Positions 9,273-21,656 of a DNA stretch of 64,000 bases are shown here, piece by piece. The notes below the pieces were generated by a model. It saw nothing but the letters and a program-made list of their open reading frames with translations. It was not told the DNA's origin and did not search any database. The stretch's first letter is position 1, and each line of letters opens with the position of its first letter. This DNA is from Cymbomonas tetramitiformis. Lineage: Eukaryota > Chlorophyta > Pyramimonadophyceae > Pyramimonadales > Pyramimonadaceae. The stretch covers positions 23,685 to 87,684 of the forward strand of contig LGRX02029324.1 in NCBI GenBank assembly GCA_001247695.2, written 5' to 3'. A program made the translations under genes and the position numbers.

Positions 9273-12200
9273 GTCAAGGCACGATACTCGAGAACCCAAG
9301 TGGGTGCAGTGATAGACATAGCATATTTAATATTGTTCGCAGGTTTGCAGGAGGGCGCACATACGACAGCGTTCGCATAAATTGAATATCTGCAGCCCGA
9401 ATAATATACGTTCGCATATCGACAGCACAGAAATTGCGCGAGAAGATTTTCCGCAGCGTACTCGCAGAAACAGCTGATCGCACATATACGCGATAAGGTG
9501 TGCATATGGCATATATCGGCGCAGCAATGAAATGTACACGATAAATGGTTCGCGGATATATGTATGTTCGCAGATGCGATAAATCATCAGCAAAATCGTT
9601 TCCGCGCGGAAAATCATCAGCGCAGTATCGCAATTTTCATGATTGCGCTGAATTGCTTTTTGTACGGCTTCATATATGTTGATGCGCGATGGTCGCATAC
9701 TGCGCGATGGTCACATATTTTGCAGAAGTTGATCGCAGCATGCGCGCGCTTGCAAGAATCACGTTCGAAAATTGTCTAGAATAATATATGACATAATGGT
9801 CATCGACAGAATTTTGATTTGTACACATGTCAGCGCTCGTATCATATGCTGATGAATGGCGACGACAATTCATACTTTTCATCAGCAGCGCGCTCGCATT
9901 TGTATACAACGTACATCAGCGATTTTTGCAAATCATCTCTACGCACTGTTTACAATCACTGCGTGCAATGATTTATGGCCTGTCAGCATAATATATACCT
10001 TTCATGATTTCATAAAATGCGAGGAATGCTCGATTTTAGCACGTACAGTTTTAATGTGTCTACATGCAGTGAGAAGCACACATGTGTACGCGCGATGAAA
10101 TCATATGCAGAATGATTGTATATATGCAGGAATGCTAAGAGCACATGATCGCTATGCTGTGGATACATACTGCTGTGAATGCCTTATTATCACACTGCAG
10201 CAGATTCCAATGTTCTGATGACCACACAAATACTTTTAATCATCAGCATTATACTTATCAGCAGCACAATGATCTGTGCACAATATGTGTGTGCAGATTA
10301 GCACACACACACACATACACTCATTTCACTTACAGCAATCATCAATACACAGTGCATATACTTCTATATCATGCACACATCTTATGCTGAATGATTGCAA
10401 TGTTGTGAATGGTACATACTTTATTATACTGTACAGCTTGATCACGATAACAGCTGTAGTACATAGAGCATAAGCATATTGCAGTGAATGCTAGTCTATA
10501 TTCGAATCCATGTTGCAAAGGGTGCCTGACAGTAATCTCAACACCATAATTAGTTTGTCGTGCCCTGGTGGAGCCGAGATGCTCTCCAGGTAACATGTAC
10601 ATTCTATGGTGGATTACTTGAAGGAATGCTCAGCTGAGCTTCATGTAAAATCTATCAGTAACTCATTTCGTAATGAGAGTATCATGGAATTACAACAATC
10701 CCTAAACTATATATATCATGTTAGATGTAATCAATACGTGGTATGCTGACAATCTGCATGATAGGTTGTTAGGATATTGTGATATCCATAAAGATCTTGC
10801 AAAGTGTGTGCAAGTAAACACACACACACACACACTAGTACTAATCAGCACAATACACTGCACAAATACTAGCATTCATTATACATGTTGACAATACACT
10901 GACTCCAAGTGTAATGATCAAGTATTGTATCAATACATAATACATAGATACCATCCAGCAAACACATGTGCGTGCTGGATGTCAGTGATGGCGATAGTAA
11001 TGGTAACAGGATAAAACAACATGCTGTAGGGCTGGATGGAGAATATCTCCAGACCCGAAGGCAGTATCAGTGTTCAATATGCAGCTGGTAACTGCTGAAC
11101 ACTGTCCATGCCATTTTCACTATCGCTGGAGCAACATCAATATCTACATTGCATTCTGACAGTTGATACAGATGATCACTTCACATGCATGTACCAACTC
11201 AGATCAGCAACCATTCATGAATTGACAAAAGGTGGTTGTGGACGTACACACACACAAACATTGTGTTGTGTAAAAACTGCTCAGATTACATCTAGCAGTG
11301 TCCAGATGTATTTGAACACAGAGATATCACTTGATATACTCGTTGTATACATCCAAATATATCATAGGATCTGACACAACTGTGAATTCATTTACAGTTG
11401 ATTTATCTTAAATATCACCAGAGAGTGCATTTGCCTCCATGAGTTTTAATCAGAAAAACCCACATTACATGTTCACTATACATGTTGATTTTTTGAGATA
11501 TTCACTGTTGTGCCATGAAAAATATCATGTGCAAAAGTGAAGAATGTTGCAATATTTCTGTAGCTTGCAACACACACACACACTGAGATATGATATATAT
11601 ATTATCCGAAACATGGCTGAAAAAGGCTGTAAAATCGGTGAAAAATGCTGGCGATAAATTTCAAAACTGAAATTTCGACCTCATTTTATTTCAAAAAATA
11701 TTTTAATACCTATTGAGGTATGTGAAAATCACAACAACCATGGTCATATCTCGTGTAACACCCTAGATATTAGGTGTGTAATATATAGGGGTGAACATAT
11801 TGGCTGTAACGAGAAATCGGTCAAAATACAATACGTGTAATCTTTTGCAAATTCGGGATTGATTTTTTTTGCTATAATGGATATTTATCTATCAAATAAC
11901 AATCCCTGAAAGACATAACACGTGTAACACCCTGTAACACCCTAATATTTGAATGTGTGTGTCAGGGGTGTAACGTACCCTCTGAAAATCACTTAACATT
12001 CACTTAGGTATTGAATGCAGTTTTGCTTAAAAATCTTTGCAAAAACGTTATACTGCTTATTTTTTACCTGTATTAGGGTTACTGATATCAAGTAACACCC
12101 TAAACACTGTATTGGGTGAAAGGGCCACTGTAACGAGATATGCCCTAAATGCCACCTATTTATTGGATACACTTCGTGTTTGGCATTAACATATCATGCT

Positions 12201-14090
12201 GTAATCAGCACGGACATGATTATATATCGGGCAACAACCCAAGAACTGTCGGGCAACAACCCAAGAACTGTTGGGCAACAACCCTAAAACTGTAACAGCT
12301 GCTTCCTATAAGGACTGCATGCTATAACCTATAAGCTATAAGCTATGAAGTATATAGGCAACTGACTGCCTATGTGTTCACACTTCCTCGAGGGGGGAAG
12401 AAGGTGGATAGGATTATACACATATCCATTTTTCCGATCTGGTGATTATGATGGATTGCTTTTGATAAAATCACTGCATCCACAAGTAACGTTGAAATCT
12501 GTACAACGTCAAAACCACCATCACTAATAAAGTGTAAACTCGGATGGGAAACTATATCCCAATGACTATAAGTTGACTCTTGCTCAGCATTTACATTCTC
12601 GAGTAAGTTTGAAATGCTGAACTATATACATAACATATAACCTGATACCATGCTTAATTGCATATCCTGGATCAGAAGATGATAGTTATATAATGTATAT
12701 ATATATATATATATATCCCACCTGATACACTTTGGCACTATAGCTGTATATAAGAGTGGGAAGGACAAGTGCATCGCTGTAAGACTGGTTGATATAGTCC
12801 CAGTGCTGAAGGCAGAATTTGGCACCTGAATAACAGCTGATAACTGTTGGTGACCACCATGCAAGACCTTCCAAGCGTAACTCCTTTGTCCTGAGATGCA
12901 AGTGAATTGTTCATAATATGTTGACATCACATAAAAGCATTCTGATAAAAACCCTATATATTCACATGAGTTGTCATCACTACAATGACATGGGTTTTTG
13001 AATCGTCGAAATGAGTATAACTCCGATGAATTCATTAGTACAGAATAAGCTGTTGGGATTATTCCTCCGGCTGGATTGCAATCATTCACAATCCCTGTAC
13101 ATCCCGGTGACAAAATATTGCACTGGACTGATCACCACATTTGGTATAATCTGTGATATATAAGTCACCAGAGAAAGCATTGCAATCAGCACAATGCTGT
13201 CTAGACTCACAAAGATGAGTAACATATATTCTCATATGTAATAAACAGAGGCACAATGTGACCTACGCTAAAATCGCGTATGCTCGGGCAATGTATTGTG
13301 ACCTGCGCTAAGATCGTGTATGCATGGACACAACATGACTCGTGCCAATGACGTGGACATAATTTATGCCACGACATCACATCTGAAATCAATAAATCAC
13401 TCAGAGAAAAGGTGTTGACATCAGTATAGCACCATTATACATATAGTCATGAGGATTTTAAAGAAGACACAGTCTCTCCGATATTGACAAACATGGTACA
13501 CATATTACCATGCTTTCTGATCATATATTTGATATCCCACAGCATATAATGATGGTAATAATAAACCACTTCGCTGGAGGGTAGTGTTGTATATATATAG
13601 CACATGCTTGGGCACTATATGACCCACGCTGATGACGTGAATTCGAGCTGCATCCCAATAACTGCAATGCACCTTAAATTAAATGGGCTGCAACCCGAGA
13701 ACTGCTATCCAGCTTCATAGTAAGCTATCACGTCATCACATAGAGGTTGGACCTCTGTTGTATTTAAACGGCGCTTGACAACCGCCTAGCAATACACTTC
13801 CTTGAGGGGGGAAGATGGTAAGCTAAAAATACAACTAAAAACCAAATAAATAATAAAGACAAATAATAAAAATAAAACAAAATAAAACAATTAAGTTGCA
13901 TCATTGTTTTTGTTTTGGTAAGCCTGACTATATACAGTCAAACCATGCAGAACTCCATGAAGTTGACACATATATGTATCAAACATTTCTAAGGTCATCA
14001 GCCATGACATACATATGAACTTGATTTTGAAGACCTAGACATTGTATACATCCAATCTAACATGTATCCAAACAAGAATTATATATTGAC
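9273..14090 (+). other. Element 1 non-coding leader (no gene seen)
   Basis: The AT-rich sequence parallels the element 2 leader: the part near 11600-12440 matches about 25450-24700 in reverse, ending in the shared CCT(C/T)GAGGGGGGAAGAAGGTGGA at about 12390. A second copy of that boundary lies near 13800. Several (CA)n runs occur (near 10305, 10818, 11252, 11573) and an (AT)n run near 12695-12715. ORFs here are short, and I call none of them a gene. Confidence 0.7.
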
Positions 14091-14099
14091 ATGGTGCAA

Positions 14100-14315
14100 G
14101 TACTATGGCCTCTGCCACCGATGATCATTAAAAAGGGCAACCATTCTTGATACTTCATGCATATCATCTGATTGGATCATTTAAGGTGTCAAGATTACTC
14201 AATGCAATATGCAGGCCACGGCCTGAGTACAACACCTAGAAAGGTCAAAGCCACTGAGCTGACCAATGCAGCATAAATACTAGCTGCCTTGAAGGCTATA
14301 CAATAAGCCTATTGC
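14100..14315 (+). pseudogene. Relic of integrase C-terminus/chromodomain
   Basis: This matches the end of the element 2 pol frame (complement of about 19320-19535), for example CCTCTGCCACCGATGATCA, GGCCACGGCCTGAG and GAGCTGACCAATGCAGCA. It is riddled with indels and stops. Confidence 0.75.
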
Positions 14316-14554
14316 CCTTATGTCTTGATATGTATCCGTGTATTGGCATCTCTTTGAGGTAAGTATGCCTACTGAATGAGCCATACCAACCATCGTGTCT
14401 TCATTGATCATTACATATCTGATCATATCGCCATTGAGCAATGCCTATTCTGTGAGATTATATATCACGAGGCATTTCATTAGTGCACATTAAACAATTA
14501 TAGTGCAACAAAGATCATCAGCTCTTCATCCTACCAAAAGGTTGAGTTGTTGTC

Positions 14555-14815
14555 AATTGATTTTTCAGACACCATTTCTCAGAGGTCTATTCATCATGAA
14601 AGACAGAGTCTGTGCAATCATGGCTATTCAGCCTCCGACATAGCTGACATAGCTATTTAACTTATGACCCAACCGTTGTTAAGCAGCCTCCACGCTATAT
14701 AGCTGAAAAATGGCAAGCAATCTCTTCGGTCATTCATGGGCATAGAGCAATCAAGCACAGCCAATCCAGGATGTTTATCCCGAAATTCTCCAAGAGTTAT
14801 TCATGTTTTTCATGT
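14555..14815 (+). pseudogene. Relic of the reverse transcriptase C-terminal region
   Basis: This matches the complement of about 21530-21760 in element 2, including ATGGCTATTCAGCCTCC and TTCGGTCATTCATGGGCAT. It lies downstream of the chromodomain relic, the reverse of normal pol order, so the interior has been rearranged. Confidence 0.7.
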
Positions 14816-17800
14816 GTCATATGAAAATAGCTAATATACCGCCCTATGATGGGAGTCATCTCCTTCAGCGAGGGGAAGTGGTTATGCTGTAAAGTTGACC
14901 AATATGATCATCATAAAAGTGACAGATTTGAGAAAATCGATTGAAACTTGTATTGAAAATAACTATTCCTTACAATAAGGTATTGCACCTAAGGAAATAA
15001 GGGTTTCATCGTCTGAAATAGGAAAAGACTTTTACATTGACTATAGTTCCTGAATCCAGAATCGCATAGAAAAAATGTTATATCCTGTGCATATAGAAAG
15101 CACATTAGATTCAGATTCTGAGCATACAAATGGACTTGAATGCACTCAGGTTTGTACTAAGTAGCAAATTGTCCAAAGTTTTATTCTGACATCACTATTT
15201 ATTTGTGGAATAGCATACAATGGTATAAACCATCCACATATAGATTGACACCATATTTGTAATTTCATAACATTTTGGCACATAAGACACGCATGCTTCA
15301 TTGAGGAATAAAGACTCTTTGAAAGCTCATTCGGGAGTGTTCAGAAATTTGTTGCCTCTACCATTAGGCCACGAAGTCTTGGGAAAAGCCATGGCGGAAC
15401 TCGAACCCGCAATCTGCAGCTGGTTTCCAAGCGCAGTTCATCCTCATTCTGGAAAGTGACAGAAATTTTACAGTCATAAAACAAGTCACAATTCTATCGG
15501 ATTGAAATGACACATTCATCATTCATACTTCTTTATCATAACAAGTCTCTGAATAGTGTTTGCCCAAAAATAAAATGGGCACCATTGAGATAAGTGATCA
15601 TGTGCTGAAGAATATACACATATCACTAGGCAATGCCATGTTTTATTCATAATGAAATGACATGTCAGCCATCCATCAACTACGAAAATACAACTCGTAG
15701 TAAGTTGTTGTCATTACGGACACTTCTTGATTGACTCTCCATTAGCTTCGATACCAAAGTTAACTTCGGTAACTCTCCATCACTGATTTCTTTGTTCATC
15801 ATGGCAATCATTTTCCAGAACCATTGTCTAAGTTGGGTACACTATAGTGACCCTGAACTGACAAAGTATGTGGGCTGCAACCCAACAACTGCATTTGACA
15901 TCATCTGGCATTTGCCACATTCAAAAACGTCAGGCATATTGCCAATATGACGTAGAGAGAATCAATGTTCAGATTGATATTGTTACCTCTAAAGCATTCG
16001 ATGAGTAATCTCAGTCTGATTCTCTATCAAACCATTTTTTACATAACATAATGATTGAATAACATCCTCCATCACCATTTAATTGGTTTGATACATCTCT
16101 TTTTTCGAGGGGGAGGAAGAGTATAGATTCATTCATTTTCATACAGCTGCCACAAATTGATTTTACATCATTGTGATTTTGCTTGGAAGATTAAAAATCT
16201 TATCAAAAGTTCCAGCATTTGTATATAGCAGCCATAAGTTGATGACACGGTACATCATGCCGATTGAAACATCAAATGAAGTCTTATTTGATTAATTGAC
16301 ACATAAAGTTCATTGTGAAGAAATCATAGATGCATTTTTCTCCGGCTCTATCATATTATATGAAGGGCACTGACATAGGAGAACGATGGTTTTTCAAATG
16401 TGAATAAGCTATATTGTAAGCTTACGACCATCACTTTGACGTCAACAGCCTGGGATGCTGATTGTCGAAATTCAAGAGTTGAAGAATTCGATGAATCAAC
16501 CTTGATACATGTGTTTTGATTGATGAATTGTTGATCCATGGTTTCTCCCCAAATTTAGAGAAGCTGGCACACAAGTTGTTGCCAATGTCTTAAGGAGAGC
16601 ATCTGAGCAAAGGATTGCCAGTTGTGCCATCAGGCATCGAATTCCATAACAGCAAAGCCGAGTGATTGAGATCCGCCACTCTAGCTATTTGCCCGTCATT
16701 CCTTCCAGGTTCATGACAAGAGACAATTCATCAAAATCATACACCAATGCATAAGTCACATGCATGGTTGCACAGTTTGTATCCGAATGCCATCCCATCA
16801 AGGTTAAGCATCTAGACAGTAACTCCGGCCAACCAAAAGCCTTCCTGTCTTCGGATATCTTGAGCATTCTCATTTCCAGCTCCATTATGGACTAGGAAGC
16901 ATCATGACTGTGCCTCGCCAGGACGCTGATCCTCAAAGCTGCACACTTGAGGCGAGCTTTATGAGACAGTGACCTTTGGCCTGTGGGGCGTCAACCCCTT
17001 ATCAAATCCTGAACACTTGTTGACACCTGGATAAATTTATCATGATGCAACTTAAGTGGGATTATAAGTTCCACATAATCATATTGTCTACGTATGCTGA
17101 AGGCATAACTGCCGCATATGATTTCAATAGGTCGCAGCTTCTATAATATTGTGGCTTCTAAGTCAAAAGCTGATAGCCGATGACTTTTGCCAATAATTGC
17201 CGACCAAATAATAATCAGGCCGTGGAAACATGTACCCAAGAGGTTTTCGTCCATCGGTCACATATATATCAGGGCTGCATCCCAAGAACTGCAGGGCTGC
17301 ATCCCAAAGACTGCGATGCACCTTCGGTGCAATGGGCTGCAACCCGAGAACTGCAGGGTTATATCCCTAACATTTTTTACCCTGCATCAAATTGATATGA
17401 CAGGAGCAGGAATTGATCCTTCCTTGCTAAGGTGTAGTGAGCCTTGTATAAATCATACCCTTACACAGATACGCATATGCGGGTACCAATATCTGTGAAA
17501 AACTGCTAATGCTACCTTTGCCAAAACCGTGGTTTGTCATCGGATTCTTGGCCAGTCATCCGAGCTACCGGAGATATCGACTGAGGTAGACGGAGTTGTG
17601 ATCCTAAGTTGTGCTTGACAAACATAACTAAAGAAATTTCACATTAGTACGTGGCGAATCCATTCTCACTCATCGCGATAGATGTTCGTCAAAGCGCGCG
17701 TACCGGACCAAATATTGAGGAGTTGAGCAGACCGGGTAAAGGATTATAAGTCCAATCCCGTTAAGCAGGGCCACTCCGTTTGCATTAAAAACAAGCCCCA

Positions 17801-18339
17801 AAAATCGGGCTCCCCGTTGCCGCCTGTGAACCTCCATAGTAGCTTCAGGAGGGGAGGAAGGGTTGGGTGCACTATATATAACTGTGGAAACATGTACCCA
17901 AGGGTTTTCGTCGATCAGTCATATATATAAGGCCGAGAATCGTGCGATTATAAATCGTTAAATCGTGGGATCATCGTTCGCAAAGAACGACGGCTAGCGC
18001 AAATAATCCGTAACGTAGACTTCGGATGCTTTGAATCGTCTAGCACATACATGATAACGTGTGGATCAATCAGTAATCCAGCGTAGGATTGTATCGCGAA
18101 AACGCTCTTCATTGAACCTTGGAACGTCACTCAACGATACGATTTCCGGAAAGGTGGGCTACATCCTAAGAACTGTAAGGTGAGGGACTAAAGTGGACTC
18201 AGTTCCCCCCAATAACCTAAAAACACCATGAGGGACGCCTCAAATCGGTGTAAGAAGACTGGTACCAGCAAGAAGCGACAACAACAAAGACATCAAAGAC
18301 ATATACAAAGGTATGCCCGTTGTGAGGTCACAACTCTCT
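14816..18339 (+). other. Element 1 interior, 3' part (no gene seen)
   Basis: The sequence is degenerate and AT-rich. A third GAGGGGGAGGAAGAG boundary lies near 16100. Repeats of GGGCTGCAACCC followed by GAGAACTGC lie near 15890 and 17270-17365. From about 17400 it matches the 3' end of element 2 (complement of 18993-19230 and then 7935-8620). A B-box-like GGTTCGAGTTCC lies on the minus strand near 15400. Confidence 0.65.
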
Positions 18340-18353
18340 TAAGAGGGGAGATC
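18340..18353 (+). other. Polypurine tract of element 1
   Basis: TAAGAGGGGAGATC directly precedes the 3' LTR start at 18354. The same tract precedes the element 2 3' LTR. Confidence 0.75.
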
Positions 18354-18987
18354 TGTCAGGGTTATGACCGATGACATATGTGTCATACATGTCATACGTG
18401 TCATACATGTCATACATGTCATACCATGTCATGTCATGTCATGTCATGTCATATATTATTATGACAGTCGGTCATGTCATATATTATTATGACAGTCGAC
18501 AGTATGGTCGATCATGACTGTACAGGTCGAGTCGCGTCATACATTTATGACAGTCGTCAGTACGGTCGACGATGACTGTACATGTCGCCAGATGATTATG
18601 TCATATCATCAGGCATCCCTGTCATCGAGAGTTCGTATGATTGAACTCGAAGATGGCAAAGCAAAGATACATCTTGGAAACAAACCAAGAACCATCTTTA
18701 GCTTTCAGCATGCGCAGAACTCGCATGTGCAGCATGAACGAACTAGTCGTTACTACCATGCTGGTCGTTCAACCTACGTCTCGGGTTCACAACCCAATGG
18801 CGGTACCATCTAAGATGATGGGTGACGTAGGTATAAAAGTGAGGAAGCGTTGTGCTTCAGCAGATCCTCTTACAGAGACTGCACTCACAAACCCGCTCAT
18901 CCGTTCACCTGCATTGCTGTCCAACTTTGCAGTGTTTCATTGTATATTGATAATATATTCACGGCGCTTGTATCTACAGCCGTATCA
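18354..18987 (+). repeat. Element 1 3' LTR
   Basis: The LTR is 634 bp, from TGTCAGGG to GCCGTATCA. It is nearly identical to 8632-9255; the extra 10 bp are two TGTCA units. After 18987 the sequence returns to the interrupted element 2. Confidence 0.93.
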
Positions 18988-19331
18988 TTAGTCATGTTTG
19001 TCAAGCCCAACTTAGGATCACAACTCCTTCTACCTCAGTCATTATTTCCAGTAGCTTCGGATGACTGGCCAAGAATCCGATGACAAACCACGGTTTTGGC
19101 AAAGGTAGCATTTAGCAGTTTTTTATTTATCCACAGATATGATATCTCGCATGTGTGCGTATCTGTGCAAGGGTATGATTTTGAACAAGGCTCACTACAC
19201 CTTTAGCAAGGAAGGATCAATTCCTGCTTCAATGCAACATAATGATAAACATTAAGAGCAAGGTTGTATAGATGATCGACATGTATTAGTATATATTACA
19301 AAAAGTAAGGGCATAAGGCTTAATATAATGT
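18988..19331 (-). mobile_element. Element 2: 3' untranslated part after pol
   Basis: Minus-strand sequence between the end of the chromodomain ORF and the element 1 insertion. It matches 17400-17640 of element 1 in reverse. No coding region is seen. Confidence 0.75.
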
Positions 19332-20765
19332 TTAGCCTTCATAGGCAGCTATAATGTCTGCTGCATTGGTCAGCTCTGTGGCTTTGACCCAGGTGTCATG
19401 CTCAGGACCGTAGCCTGCATATCGTACTAAATAGTATTTGACACCTCTAGTGAACTTATCCGAGAGTATGTGTGATATCTCAAATAGTGGTTGCCCTTCT
19501 TCGGTGATCATCTGTGGCAGAGGCAAAGGTGCTTGGATCGAGTCATTGTACAGCTCTAATCTGGAAACAGGCTGTACCGGATGAATACGGATATCAAGAT
19601 TTTCGAAATCTAACTCGTATGCACGTCCATGGCTAAGCACTTTGGAAATAGTGAACGGCCCAATATATGGCTGCTTAAAGTGTCTGCCTGCCTCTGTCAA
19701 ACCAGTCCATTGTATAAACTCGGTCCGTAAAAGAACTTTCTGCCCGACTGCGAACTGCTTAGGCATGTGAGTCTTATTGAATCTGGCTTGGCTAATTTCT
19801 GCTGCTCGGAAAATGTTGTCTACCGCGTTGGCATGAACAGCCGAGTACTGGTCAAAATGATCTCGAATAGCTTCTTGTATTCGGAACAGGAGCTTCTGGC
19901 GGAATAGTAATAACCAGATCATGAGGCGAGAGTGGTTGCGCCATCGAGTCGAGATAAAATGGTGAATAACCAGTTGATGCAGAAACGGTTTTGTTAATTG
20001 CAAACTCCACCAGAGGCAACTTGTCCTCCCACGAATTGGCTGAAGTATCATTGCAACAACACCTGAAAATGAAAATGCTACTAATCAGTTTGTATACCAG
20101 AGGATGGTGAAATCATATCATGAATAAACAATTTGAAAAAAATACCTGAGGATGTCCTCAATGAAGGCATGGCTCCTCTCATTGGCAGCATTTGACTGTG
20201 GATGGTGTGATGACGTCATGGACAATCTCGTACCAGTAGATTTCCACAGTGTCTGCCAGAATGTAGAGGTGAATCTGGGGTCTCGATCTGAGATAATGTT
20301 CCTCGGAAGACCATGGAGCTTGAAGATATGCTGCATATAGATAGAAGCAGTATGCTGAGCTGTCCAGGTCATGCTGAAAGGAATGAGATGACAACGATGG
20401 GAGAATTGGCACATTACCACAAATATACTGTCGTGCCCATTAGTGGTGATAGGCAGATCAGTGATCCAATCAAGAGATACATCAAGCCATTTTGTCTTAG
20501 GCACAGAATATCGTATGTGTGCCTGACCAAAAGGCTTGTGTCGCCTCGTTTTCTGGCGCTGACAAACGGGGCACTCCCGAATGTACTTGATAGCTGCCGT
20601 TGTCATTCCTGGCCAATAATACCGGCTACGCAGAAGATGACGCATGCGATTTTTGCCTACATGACCAGAAATAGTGGCTGAGTGGCACTCATGAAGGAGA
20701 ATGTGGCGAAGCTGTGTGATCTCACCGTCATCTGTGGGGACTTTGGCTGTAGGTGGAATGTACAG
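19332..20765 (-). pseudogene. Element 2 pol: integrase and chromodomain (interrupted by an intron and lesions)
   Basis: The zinc-binding HHCC start (HECH near 20700, then CPVCQRQK) leads into the DDE core: LDVSLDWITDLP, IISDRDPRF and the Glu in HPQSNAANERS. After ILR at 20146 the frame is broken by an 83-nt GT-AG intron (20145-20063). It resumes with a typical integrase continuation (LPLVEFAIN, STGYSPFYL). A frameshift near 19900 is needed to rejoin the last ORF, which runs through FNKTHMPKQFAVGQKVLL to a chromodomain (YYLVRYAGYGPEHDTW) and stops at 19332. In the parent element this protein inserts the cDNA; the chromodomain usually steers it to marked chromatin. A TAG at 20768-20766 separates it from RNase H in the same frame. 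Confidence 0.85.
20063..20145 (-). other. Probable spliceosomal intron within integrase
   Basis: On the minus strand CTCAG|GTATTTTTT...CATTTTCAG|GTGTTG. Removing 83 nt joins the residues before and after exactly where other Ty3/gypsy integrases are continuous (ILR then C-x-W-x-LPLVEFA). The intron contains in-frame stops, so unspliced RNA cannot encode full integrase. Confidence 0.7.
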
Positions 20766-21656
20766 CTATCTGCCATATATGGTCTTGCGGTAGATCAACC
20801 CCTGAATGAGCTCGAAGTTGTAGCTGCTGACTGACTGTGATGAAGTCGATGATGTCAGCTTAGCCAAAATAGTCTGTGCAAATGTATCACGATCATATTC
20901 GGATATAATGATGTCGTGTAGCTGATGAGCTGATGAAGAAGATATAAGAGCAATGAATGTAGGATCTGCGGATGGAATGACTTCACTGATGTCCATGTTT
21001 TGAAGACAATCAGTAAGTTCAAAAAGTGTAGAGATACGCGTGAGTGTGTCTGCAACCTTATTCTTCTCGCCAGCAATGTGCTCTATACGGAAGTTGTACT
21101 CAGAGAGCTCATCCAACCACCGTGCCTGTTTGGGGCTCAGTGTGGATTTGGTCTGGAAATAAAACAGTGGCTGATGATCTGAGCGTACAATAGTCTCAGG
21201 AGCTCCCAACAAGATGTGGCGAAAGAATCGGAAGCCTTCCACAATGGCAAATAGCTCGATCTCAGGAATAGGCCAACGTCTCTGTGTATCGGATAGAGTG
21301 ACGCTGTGATAGCCACATGGCTTCATACCTTTTCCTTGATCATGGAGTAATACTTGGCCAACGTGTGTGCCTGATCCATCGACCTCCAAAATAGATGGCA
21401 GTTTCTGATCTGGAAGTTGTAATACTGGAGCGTTACAGATGGCACTTTTGAGGTTATCAAATGCCTGCTGCTGCTCAGTTTCCCAGACAAACTCTGCATT
21501 ATCTTTAAGGAGACGATTGAGAGGTTCGGCAACTTTGGAGAACTTTGGTATGAATCTCCTAAATTGACCAACCAACCATGCCCAAGAATGACCGAAGGGA
21601 TGACTTGCCATCTGTAGCCATACGGCGTAGAGGCTGCTTTCCAACGGTAGGACCAT
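20766..21656 (-). pseudogene. Element 2 pol: reverse transcriptase end and RNase H
   Basis: This starts in the RT connection region (GQFRRFIPKFSKVAEPLNR) and continues into RNase H: VDGSGTHVGQVL (first Asp), PEIELFAIVEG (Glu), RSDHQPLFYF (Asp), and the linker RIEHIAGEKNKVADTLTR typical of Ty3/gypsy. It is out of frame with the upstream RT ORF. A TTGG duplication (GGTTGGTTGGTC, about 21570-21581) explains the shift. The frame ends at a single TAG. Confidence 0.85.

Larger units (their letters stand above)
8632..18987 (+). mobile_element. Element 1: LTR retrotransposon with decayed interior, probably non-autonomous
   Basis: A plus-strand element sits inside element 2. Two direct LTRs (8632-9255, 18354-18987) begin TG and end CA. 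They are flanked by a 5-bp target duplication, TTAGC (8627-8631) and TTAGT (18988-18992), which differs at one base. A candidate primer-binding site follows the 5' LTR and a polypurine tract precedes the 3' LTR. By eye the LTRs differ at about two bases plus a 10-bp length change in the TGTCA microsatellite. The 9.1 kb interior has no long ORF, only out-of-order relics of the element 2 gag-pol. Intact LTRs around a ruined interior suggest copying by proteins supplied in trans. Confidence 0.9.

Noticed and set aside
15385..15450. tRNA-like B box (GGTTCGAGTTCC) on the minus strand
   Set aside because: No A box at proper spacing and the stems do not close; probably chance or a remnant.
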